Assembly (NCBI RefSeq): GCF_018128065.1
Contig: NZ_CP072360.1
Span: 124,001 to 188,000, forward strand
Source of the DNA: Prevotella melaninogenica
GTDB taxonomy: Bacteria; Bacteroidota; Bacteroidia; Bacteroidales; Bacteroidaceae
Direction of reading: 5' to 3'
Length of the DNA stretch: 64,000 bases
The position numbers and the translations under genes are program-made. Below are positions 1 to 7,473 of this stretch, piece after piece (position 1 is the stretch's first letter; every line of letters starts with the position of its first letter). A model generated the notes under the pieces. That model worked only from the letters and a program-made list of their open reading frames with translations. It did not search any database and was not told where the DNA came from.

Positions 1-1160
1 TTGTAAGTGTAACGGCTTGTCTTGCTGTTGTCAGAGAGTACCATCAGGCGATTGTCTTCATCCCAGTACATCTCTCGGGTAGTGTTCGTAGAGTCATTCG
101 TTACCAGCGTTGGATTACCGTTGGCATCATACGTGTAATGGTCGTGACCAATCTGCGTTGGAGCCGTTGGATGGTTACTGTCCTCATATTTATAAGCAAA
201 GTTATAAGACTTAGCAGTTGTCGTTGAGTCCACCTTCTGCACCTTAGTGAGCGGTTCACTCATCCGGCCGAACGACATTACCATATCGTAACTTGCACTT
301 TTTGCCTTACCGTTTGCATGAATAAGGCGGTTTAGCTCGTCATATTCATACGTATGCGAACTCTTTCCTCCCAGCTTCGCCTTGTTGAGTTTCGTCAGCG
401 ACGTTGGGTTGGCAGCATTCGTGATACCGAGGATATTATCCACAGCATCATAACGGTACCTGTTTTCCATCACAGTCTGACCATCCGCTGTAAGGTTCAT
501 TACCTGCAGACGCTCACGCTGCTTGTCGTAGGTATAGGTAGTCTCCGTGCCATTACCAAGTTTCGTATAGACCGTATGACCCTCCTTGTCGTAACCTATC
601 CTGTCAACAATAACGCTCTGACGTCCCTGTTTATTGCTCGTCATACGCTCTACCTGTCCTGCTGCATTGTAGTGATAAGTCACCACTTCACCATCAGGAT
701 AAGTCTTCGTCTGCACGCGGTTCCAGCTGTCATACGTAGCACCATAGACATAAGTTCTGATATCCGCCACACTCGCCATGACCGTACGAACGGTCTTCGT
801 CACCTCACCCTGTCTGCCGTAGTAATACGCTTCGCCTCCACTCGCATCCTCAACGAGGGCAAGACGACCGGCACGATTATACTTATCGCCAGCCTTACCA
901 TAGGTATATGTAACACGATTGAAGAGGTTTTCTGGATAAAGCACCTCATGGAGTCGCTCGAAATCGTAGGTGTAAGAGATATAACCCTTGTCAGATATCG
1001 ACTTCCTAAGTTCTGCCGTGAGCTTCGTCAGGAGGTTGCCTGCCGCATCATAGGTCATATTCGTTTCACCCGCATCAGGATAGTTCACCATCAGTTTGCG
1101 ACCAAGCAAGTCGTATGCATACCAACTGCAAATATACAACTTTATTTTGTAAATGAGTCT
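1..1160 (-). pseudogene. Rhs/YD-repeat core fragment A, cut at both ends
   Basis: The minus strand reads as a continuous Rhs core with many YD-type repeats (GYDKEGH, YTYDKQRERL, HDHYTYDANGNP) and runs off the window at base 1, so its toxin tip is not visible. Homology to the other cores begins near 1122 (YAYDLLGRKLM). Upstream of that the frame runs into unrelated sequence and meets a TAA at 1161-1163. No signal peptide, N-terminal domain or convincing start codon is present. It is the eighth core copy and the most downstream in the direction of transcription. A silent fragment is the best reading; expression by translational coupling cannot be excluded. Confidence 0.85.
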
Positions 1161-1229
1161 TTAGATCATGGGAAAACGGGGAAGGATAGGGTGCGTTGTG
1201 CGCGTAAATGTAACCAAGAAAAAAGCATC

Positions 1230-1337
1230 AAAACCCCTAATTAAGTTTAATTTCTAGTTGCTGTCACTTTTAACACTTCGCGTAATGGGTTTATATTCAG
1301 GATATTAAAGACATAAAAGGAGTGACAGAAATGACAG
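1230..1337 (+). repeat. ~108-bp extragenic repeat, copy 1
   Basis: Starts AAAACCCCTAAT, contains TAGTTGCTGTCACTTTTAAC near one end and GGAGTGACAG near the other, so short CTGTCAC/GTGACAG inverted motifs frame its middle. Related copies lie at 1831-1938 (inverted), 21,623-21,730 (inverted) and, weaker, 38,482-38,560. No coding capacity. It could be a small non-autonomous element or an extragenic palindromic repeat. Confidence 0.65.
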
Positions 1338-1603
1338 CAAAAACGGAAATGGTATACGGTAGGATTTTGTCCTTGGGTGGGAAAGGGGGAACTAATAGTT
1401 ATAAGATACGCCTGTTCATAGTAAAACGTTCCAGCGCAGATCCTTGTAAGATTATCCATCTCGATGTATATCACCGCACCATTACAGACTAATCTGAAAT
1501 ATATTTACAGTGATTTGAAGCTGCATGTCCACAAAATCTGGAGTTATGCAAAGCATTCGGACTTGTATGCCATTCTCTATCAAAGACTTATAAATGCCTT
1601 TCT

Positions 1604-1713
1604 AAAAGGTGCCCTTTTACGCTGCAAAAGGGCGTCTTTCACACCTCAAAAGAGCACCTTTTACTCTACAAAAGGGCATCTTTTACTTTATAAAAAAACA
1701 CCTACTATTCTCA
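1604..1713. repeat. 22-nt periodic degenerate array 1
   Basis: Five consecutive units start at 1604, 1626, 1648, 1670 and 1692, exactly 22 nt apart. Each begins AAAA and most carry an imperfect palindrome of the form AAAAGgtgccCTTTT. Units differ at several positions, so this is not a simple expansion. The same spacing recurs in three other intergenic arrays of this window. Confidence 0.8.
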
Positions 1714-1830
1714 ATGTATGAATCTTTATTACGCCCCTTCTTATGCCCTTTTCCCTTTCATAACAAGCGAGTATCTCTCCCACTACATTATTATAACAAC
1801 ACCATAAAAACAAACCACCTTTCAATTTTC

Positions 1831-1938
1831 CTGTCACTCCTGTCACTCCTTCCAACATCACAACGAATTGATAACAAGCCGCTTACACGAAATGTTAAAA
1901 GTGACAGCAACTAAAAACAAAACTATATTAGGGGTTTA
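1831..1938 (-). repeat. ~108-bp extragenic repeat, copy 2
   Basis: Inverted relative to copy 1. On the minus strand it reads AAACCCCTAATATAG, then TAGTTGCTGTCACTTTTAAC, and ends near AGTGACAGG. Copies 1 and 2 face each other across about 500 bp that include the first 22-nt array. Confidence 0.65.
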
Positions 1939-2035
1939 GAGTAACTATAGAACATGTAATACCAAAGACTGTATCCGAAGAAATATGTATCTTTCCTCAT
2001 GATTCTAGGCGTTCTTTACATTGAAACAAAGGAAA

Positions 2036-2071
2036 CAAAAAGACTGAACCCCTGTTGAGGAGTTCAGCCTT
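2036..2071 (-). terminator. Rho-independent terminator after immunity gene B
   Basis: On the minus strand the stem GGCTGAACTCC / GGGGTTCAGTC is followed by TTTTTG. It lies about 20 bases beyond the stop codon of the lipoprotein gene. A near copy at 21,829-21,865 sits in the same relation to another immunity-gene remnant. Confidence 0.75.
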
Positions 2072-2089
2072 AAATTATATCTAACAAAT

Positions 2090-2509
2090 TTACCAAGCAG
2101 GAACTATAGATTTGATAAACGAAGTATCAAATTGTTCCAAGGTATCTTTTTTCCTTTTATATATAAGTTTCTCGTTACATTTTTTTAAGCTGCCTAGACA
2201 AAAGGTATTACTATCTAATGATAGTACTAAATCTCTAGTACAATTATTATTTAAATCTTTTAGATATAAAGAATCCTTGTGAACCCTATATCGTAAATAA
2301 ATAACAGTATCTGTCAGGCAATCAAATATGGCTGTAGAATCTTTATAAAAAGACAAATTTATGTATGCAATCGGTTTAACATCTTTACTAACTAGTTCCC
2401 AGCATCCTGTTATTGCTTGAGGATCAATTTCTGTCTTCGATTTACAAGAAAAAAACAGGAACAAGGATAATGTTAAAGAAATTAAGATATAAAATTTAAT
2501 CCGAAACAT
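2090..2509 (-). CDS. Lipoprotein immunity protein for metzincin toxin B
   Basis: A 139-residue lipoprotein when started at the ATG at 2509; a start at 2530 would put seven extra residues before the signal. The signal runs through a hydrophobic stretch to a lipobox ending FFSC (Cys near residue 22). The mature part starts with an ITGCWELVS segment and alternates short strands, resembling small lipocalin-like beta-barrel lipoproteins. Its start overlaps the end of the toxin gene by 14 bases, the usual toxin/immunity arrangement. Inference: it is anchored in the cell envelope and inhibits the protease tip encoded just upstream. The beta-barrel fold is a guess from sequence appearance. Confidence 0.7.
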   Translation of the reverse strand: MFRIKFYILISLTLSLFLFFSCKSKTEIDPQAITGCWELVSKDVKPIAYINLSFYKDSTAIFDCLTDTVIYLRYRVHKDSLYLKDLNNNCTRDLVLSLDSNTFCLGSLKKCNEKLIYKRKKDTLEQFDTSFIKSIVPAW

Positions 2510-4169
2510 GCCCAAGATAAGCTTTTCCATCTTTGAAATTTAATTTATTAATATTCAATTGATCAATATCTTTTTGTGTTACCTTTCGTTTTGCAGGGTC
2601 TAATGTGCCCCCTTTTGAACCAGGCTTGGCTTGAGGATTATATTGGTAGCTCTTATCAACAAATGTCCCACGAGGAGCCATTATATTAGGTTGCCCCTTA
2701 CCACGAAGGTCTCTTTCCGTATGTTTTAAGCCTAAACTATGTCCAAACTCATGAGCCTCTGTAAGTGTACCTGGCCCTTTTATATTATCAAGTTGAAATT
2801 CTCCAACATTCCCTCCTATATCCATATAAGAGACACCCTCAATGGATCCTCCTGTAGCATATTTAACAACTTCTACGTAATTTATCTCTGGATTAGTATT
2901 GTTAGCTTTCTCTATATCTAAAGCAACTCCTTTTAGGCCTAGCCAACCACCAGTGTCTCTATATTCTCCTTTTATTTGGAAAACGACATTATACGTAGTT
3001 TTTCCTATAGTAACTTTTCCTTGAGCTGCATTCCAACTATTTTGTATATCTGCTGCTGTTTGAGATGCAATAACAGTAGAAGCACATTCTCCGTAGAAAA
3101 CAAGTGTTGCACTTATAACGATAGTCTTTGTTCGACTATTTATTGTAACCTTCGCGGATTTTCCATTTGGATCTTTGAAAAAAAGAGGATTATAAAATAC
3201 ATAATTATAAGATGTAATACCAGGATATTTCTCTTTCAATGGATCTACCCCATACCAAATACTTGCCATAGGATTCATGTACCTTGCACCATAATAATAC
3301 AAGCCAGTTTCCTCATCGAACTGTTTGCCATTGAACTTATACGGCAGTTCTTCACTGCTACTATGTTCGTCAACTAACAGTTCACCATATGGCAGGTAGG
3401 CATCATACTGTGTGATGTTGGCTTTTTCGTCTGTAATATAAGATGTACTACCGAGGTGGTCACTGTGATAGAAGAAGGTCTCCTCTTTCGTAGTGTCATT
3501 TGGAATATAGCCATAACCAGCCTGTGGGTCATCAGGATTGCTTGGGTCATTCCAGCTTACAGGTGGACCGGGGTTAGTATTCGGTGTGGTGTTCGGCTTC
3601 GGAGTCTGAATCCAACCCTGTGGCACATCATGGTTACCGAGTGTGTCAATGATAGAGTTATACCCTCGTTTTGTATTCTCTGGATCACCATACGCACCCT
3701 TCATTGTAGGTACACCAGGGGCAATGCCCTGCTGCTTATAGTATGCTTCCTTCTGACGTTGTATTTGGTTCATACGTTCAGCATAGTCCTGCTGACCAGC
3801 TGTTACGTATGAGCCGTTACGCCCATAGACGTTATTAAACAGACCTGTTCCTATCCTTGAAGCAACTCGTTTGTCACCAATGAAGTAATGCTTTGTAAAG
3901 CGATTCTTGTTTACAGAGAGGATACTTGCAGGATAAAGTGTGAAGTTGTCCGTCTCGTGGAATGTGATACCCTGTGGCGCACCATTGATATACACACCTT
4001 CCATCGTTCCGTAGCTCTTCGTGATACGCTCACCAGCAGCGTTGTAAGTATAACGACTCGTCTTCCCGTTGTCCGACAGCACCATCAGCTGGTTCTCCTC
4101 GTCCCAGTACAGTTCTCTCGTCTCATTCGTCGAGTCATTCACCACTCGGATAGGTGTATCTTTAATCAC
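2496..4169 (-). CDS. Truncated Rhs core B with metzincin metalloprotease tip
   Basis: A 557-codon frame from a GTG at 4169. Core homology starts near residue 10 (VNDSTNETRELYW), so only the last third of the core remains, ending at the conserved PYKFNGKQFDEETGLYYYGA and YGVDPL boundary. The unique tip (about residues 320-557) carries HEFGHSLGLKH at about 473-483, a complete HExxHxxGxxH zinc site, followed by an NIM segment that fits the metzincin Met-turn. This identifies a zinc protease toxin with good confidence. No export signal exists on this fragment. It follows immunity gene C by one base and overlaps its own immunity gene by 14 bases. Whether the GTG is used is unknown. Confidence 0.8.
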   Translation of the reverse strand: MIKDTPIRVVNDSTNETRELYWDEENQLMVLSDNGKTSRYTYNAAGERITKSYGTMEGVYINGAPQGITFHETDNFTLYPASILSVNKNRFTKHYFIGDKRVASRIGTGLFNNVYGRNGSYVTAGQQDYAERMNQIQRQKEAYYKQQGIAPGVPTMKGAYGDPENTKRGYNSIIDTLGNHDVPQGWIQTPKPNTTPNTNPGPPVSWNDPSNPDDPQAGYGYIPNDTTKEETFFYHSDHLGSTSYITDEKANITQYDAYLPYGELLVDEHSSSEELPYKFNGKQFDEETGLYYYGARYMNPMASIWYGVDPLKEKYPGITSYNYVFYNPLFFKDPNGKSAKVTINSRTKTIVISATLVFYGECASTVIASQTAADIQNSWNAAQGKVTIGKTTYNVVFQIKGEYRDTGGWLGLKGVALDIEKANNTNPEINYVEVVKYATGGSIEGVSYMDIGGNVGEFQLDNIKGPGTLTEAHEFGHSLGLKHTERDLRGKGQPNIMAPRGTFVDKSYQYNPQAKPGSKGGTLDPAKRKVTQKDIDQLNINKLNFKDGKAYLGHVSD

Positions 4170-4170
4170 T

Positions 4171-4680
4171 TTACTTTTTAAAGTTCAAAATTTCTTTAGT
4201 ACAAACCATATATGTAGAATCATTTTTTAAGATTATATAATAGTTTAACTTTTCATTTTCTTTTTGATTCTTTTTAAAAATCACAGAATATTTACCATTT
4301 AGAATACTTTTAGATACTTCTATCTGAATGGAATCTGGATTAACACTAATTATTTTCCAGATTCCTTTAGCCTCTTTTTCTAGTCTATCTAATTCTTTAT
4401 AATTTCCTTTTACATCATCATTGGCTGTTACTATAACAGGAAGACTAATCTTTTGTTTAGTAATGAAAATATTGTTTTCTAAAGGATGAAAATCCGTTTG
4501 ACGACAGAAATACGATTTGCTAAAATCTATATTACATACACCTTGCAAATTATCATACAGAGGAGTATGCTTTTTGATCATAGTAAAAATACAAAAGATT
4601 GCTATTATAACAATCACTGTTAAGAAAGCACGCTTTTTACCTTTTAATAAAAGGTTTGTAAGTCTTATTTGTCCTATCAT
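4171..4680 (-). CDS. Membrane-anchored immunity protein C
   Basis: 169 residues. One hydrophobic segment near residues 18-35 (FLTVIVIIAIFCIF) follows a basic stretch, so an N-terminal membrane anchor with the rest outside the cytoplasm is likely. The soluble part is rich in Lys and Ile and matches no family that I recognise. The gene overlaps the 3' end of toxin C by 44 bases, which makes it the obvious cognate immunity gene. Its stop codon is one base before the start of core B. Confidence 0.65.
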   Translation of the reverse strand: MIGQIRLTNLLLKGKKRAFLTVIVIIAIFCIFTMIKKHTPLYDNLQGVCNIDFSKSYFCRQTDFHPLENNIFITKQKISLPVIVTANDDVKGNYKELDRLEKEAKGIWKIISVNPDSIQIEVSKSILNGKYSVIFKKNQKENEKLNYYIILKNDSTYMVCTKEILNFKK

Positions 4681-7090
4681 ATCTCCCAGATTTTGATAAA
4701 ATATTTTGTCCTATTTTGTCAATGTTTTTATCTTTTGTTGTATTTTCTCCTTGAAAAACATAATTTAGAATTGCGCCCATCTTATTAGTGTCCTTTCTGT
4801 AATTATCGGGAATTGAATTCATTTGGCTATTTACCGCTCTTATTGCTTTTCTGAAAGAGGCCATTTGATCGTCAAATGCATTACTATCCCAAAAGGTCGA
4901 AAGTGTCATATATGTATCTACCGCATAATTTGCAAAGTCTAGTATGGCAATCGCTCCAACAGCCTTAGCTGATCCTCTTACAGGCATAGGGTCAAAACTA
5001 TGGAATCTTCTATCTTCTTGGCCAGTAGATTTCGCAATTGGTCTCCTGATTCTTACATTCCCATCTTTTGGGTCTATACCAGCTGGTTTACGCCCTATGG
5101 TGAAACTTTTATGTGCATAATTGTCAACAGAAATTTTTCCGATTTCTGTGTTTATACCAAGTTCTCCTGGTCTCCAATTAGCAGGATTATTATTAGCTCT
5201 TTTGAAATTGGATTGCATAGTTTTGCTAAAATTTTCTATTCTTATTCCAAACACCCCATTACCACGGTATTCAATGAGTGATCCTCGTTCCCATGGCCAG
5301 GACCAATTACCATTCGGATCTATTAATCTCACAGGATTATCCAAGGTATATACATATCCACCTGTGGCGACATATTTCTCTGCTAGCGGATCCACACCAT
5401 ACCATAAACTCGTGATTGGATTCAAGTACCTTGCACCATAATAATACAAGCCAGTTTCTTCATCGAATTGTTTGCCGTTGAACTTGTATGGTAGGTCTTC
5501 ACTCGATGAGTGTTCGTCTACAAGGAGTTCACCGTATGGCAAGTAGGCATCATACTGTGTGATGTTGGCTTTATCGTCTGCAATGTAAGACGTGCTACCG
5601 AGGTGATCACTGTGATAGAAGAAGGTTTCTTCTTTTGTGGTATCATTAGGGATATATCCATAACCAGCCTGTGGGTCATCAGGGTTGCTCGGGTCATTCC
5701 AGCTTACAGGTGGACCGGGGTTAGTATTCGGTGTGGTGTTCGGCTTCGGAGTCTGAATCCACCCCTGTGGCACATCATGGTTGCCGAGTGTGTCAATGAT
5801 AGAGTTATATCCTCGTTTTGTGTTCTCGGGGTCACCATACGCACCCTTCATTGTAGGTACACCAGGGGCAATGCCCTGCTGTTTATAGTATGCCTCTTTC
5901 TGCTTCTGTATCTGATTCATGCGTTCAGCATAGTCCTGCTGACCAGCGGTTACGTATGAGCCGTTACGCCCATAGACATTATTGAACAGACCCGTTCCTA
6001 TCCTTGAAGCAACTCGTTTGTCACCAATAAAGTAATGCTTTGTAAAGCGATTCTTGTTTACAGAGAGGATACTTGCAGGATAAAGCGTGAAGTTGTCCGT
6101 CTCGTGGAAAGTAATACCCTGTGGCGCGCCGTTGATATACACACCTTCCATCGTTCCGTAACTCTTCATGATGCGTTCACCAGCAGCGTTGTAAGTGTAA
6201 CGGCTTGTCTTGCCATTATCAGAGAGTACCATCAGACGATTGTTTTCATCCCAGTACATCTCTCGAGTAGTGTTCGTAGAGTCGTTTGTCACCAGCACAG
6301 GATTACCGTTGGCATCATACGTGTAATGGTCGTGACCAATCTGTGTTGGAGCCGTCGGATGGTTACTGTCCTCATACTTATAAGCAAAGTTATAAGACTT
6401 AGCAGTTGTCGTTGAGTCCACCTTCTGCACCTTAGTGAGTGGCTCACTCATCCGTCCGAACGACATCACCATATCATAACTTGCACTTTTTGCCTTACCG
6501 CTGGCGTGAATAAGGCGGTTCAGTTCATCATACTCATACGTATGCAAACTCCTTCCTCCTAACTTCGCCTTGTTGAGTTTCGTCAGCGACGTTGGGTTGG
6601 CAGCATTCGTAATACCGAGGATATTATCCACAGCATCATAGCGATACCTGTTCTCCATCACAGTCTGACCATCCGCTGTAAGGTTCATCACCTGCAGACG
6701 TTCACGCTGCTTGTCGTAGGTATAGGTTGTCTCCGTGCCATTACCAAGCTTTGTATAGACCGTATGACCCTCTTTGTCGTAACCTATCCTGTCAACAATA
6801 ACGCTCTGACGTCCCTGTTTATTGCTCGTCATACTCTCCACCTGTCCTGCAGCATTGTAGTGATAAGTCACCACTTCACCGTCAGGATAAGTCATCTTCT
6901 GCACCCGGTTCCAACTGTCATAGGTAGCACCATAGACATAAGTCCTGATATCCGTCACGCTCGCCATGACTGTACGTACAGTCTTCGTCACCTCACCCTG
7001 ACGACCATAGTAATAGGCTTCACCGCCACTCGCATCCTCTACAAGAGCAAGAACAAAAGGGCAAAAATAAGCTTCATTTCTTACTTCCAT
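4637..7090 (-). CDS. Truncated Rhs core C with tip of unknown type
   Basis: An 817-codon frame from an ATG at 7090. The first ~14 residues (MEVRNEAYFCPFVL) are not Rhs: they come from reading the last bases of the upstream immunity gene in another frame, then join the core at ALVEDASGG. The core is nearly complete from there to YGVDPLAEKY. The tip (about 225 residues) includes NWSWPWERGSLIEYRG, a PAGIDPKDGNVRIRRP segment and a hydrophobic stretch AVGAIAILDFANYAVDTYM. I see no HExxH, NucA/B, HNH or ADP-ribosyl motif. Overlap with a membrane-anchored immunity gene supports an envelope-directed toxin, by inference only. Confidence 0.75.
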   Translation of the reverse strand: MEVRNEAYFCPFVLALVEDASGGEAYYYGRQGEVTKTVRTVMASVTDIRTYVYGATYDSWNRVQKMTYPDGEVVTYHYNAAGQVESMTSNKQGRQSVIVDRIGYDKEGHTVYTKLGNGTETTYTYDKQRERLQVMNLTADGQTVMENRYRYDAVDNILGITNAANPTSLTKLNKAKLGGRSLHTYEYDELNRLIHASGKAKSASYDMVMSFGRMSEPLTKVQKVDSTTTAKSYNFAYKYEDSNHPTAPTQIGHDHYTYDANGNPVLVTNDSTNTTREMYWDENNRLMVLSDNGKTSRYTYNAAGERIMKSYGTMEGVYINGAPQGITFHETDNFTLYPASILSVNKNRFTKHYFIGDKRVASRIGTGLFNNVYGRNGSYVTAGQQDYAERMNQIQKQKEAYYKQQGIAPGVPTMKGAYGDPENTKRGYNSIIDTLGNHDVPQGWIQTPKPNTTPNTNPGPPVSWNDPSNPDDPQAGYGYIPNDTTKEETFFYHSDHLGSTSYIADDKANITQYDAYLPYGELLVDEHSSSEDLPYKFNGKQFDEETGLYYYGARYLNPITSLWYGVDPLAEKYVATGGYVYTLDNPVRLIDPNGNWSWPWERGSLIEYRGNGVFGIRIENFSKTMQSNFKRANNNPANWRPGELGINTEIGKISVDNYAHKSFTIGRKPAGIDPKDGNVRIRRPIAKSTGQEDRRFHSFDPMPVRGSAKAVGAIAILDFANYAVDTYMTLSTFWDSNAFDDQMASFRKAIRAVNSQMNSIPDNYRKDTNKMGAILNYVFQGENTTKDKNIDKIGQNILSKSGRYDRTNKTYKPFIKR

Positions 7091-7472
7091 GATAACCTTT
7101 CATATAGAGTCTCATGCAAAGTACTGAGAGCAAGCCTAATGAAAGAATTCCCAACCTAACATATATATCCTCCTTTTCATCATAAAAAAGTGTATCATTC
7201 CATTTATTATGGTATAAAATTTTATTTAGATTCCCGTCATTTATATCCTTCCTACTTACTGTGACAGTGTATTCCTTACTCATATAACGTACTATGATAT
7301 ATGAAGTTATATTTATAGCACCACTATGTTCTGACACTATTTTATATGACTTAATTGGACCCGATTTAATTGCTTGAGTATCGTAATAAACAACTATAAT
7401 ACTGTAGAATAAATATATAATACAGCCAGAGATCATCAATAGAAGATATCTACGAACTTGTTTGTATTCCAT
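7074..7472 (-). CDS. Two-helix membrane immunity protein D (DUF3592-like layout)
   Basis: 132 residues when started at the ATG at 7472, which follows the toxin frame's TAA by a single base; starts further upstream would overlap the toxin. Transmembrane helices lie at about residues 8-28 and 103-122, with a beta-rich extracytoplasmic domain between (YKIVSEHSGAINI, YTVTVSRKDI). The layout resembles DUF3592 proteins. The copy at 17,048-17,446 is the same protein. Its 3' end overlaps the start codon of core C by 17 bases in another frame. Confidence 0.7.
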   Translation of the reverse strand: MEYKQVRRYLLLMISGCIIYLFYSIIVVYYDTQAIKSGPIKSYKIVSEHSGAINITSYIIVRYMSKEYTVTVSRKDINDGNLNKILYHNKWNDTLFYDEKEDIYVRLGILSLGLLSVLCMRLYMKGYHGSKK

Positions 7473-7473
7473 T

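Larger units (their letters stand above)
1161..2089. other. Non-coding stretch between core A and immunity gene B
   Basis: About 930 bases without a credible gene. It holds two inverted copies of a ~108-bp repeat (1230-1337 and 1831-1938), a five-unit array of exactly 22-nt period (1604-1713) and a terminator hairpin (2036-2071). Short open frames here (75 to 101 codons) cross these repeats, have no recognisable domains and are not called. Bases 1913-2075 resemble 21,703-21,870, so this looks like the duplicated 3' flank of a toxin/immunity operon. Confidence 0.7.

Noticed and set aside
354..1244. Long plus-strand open frame opposite Rhs core A, and similar ones opposite the other cores (for example 6764-7159, 19,276-20,232)
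   Set aside because: They are shadows of the high-GC repeated Rhs codons on the other strand; the same frame recurs opposite each core copy, and the translations have no domain pattern.
1247..1914. Small frames of 75-101 codons in the gap after core A
   Set aside because: They run through the ~108-bp repeats and the 22-nt array; translation is repeat-derived and no family is recognisable.
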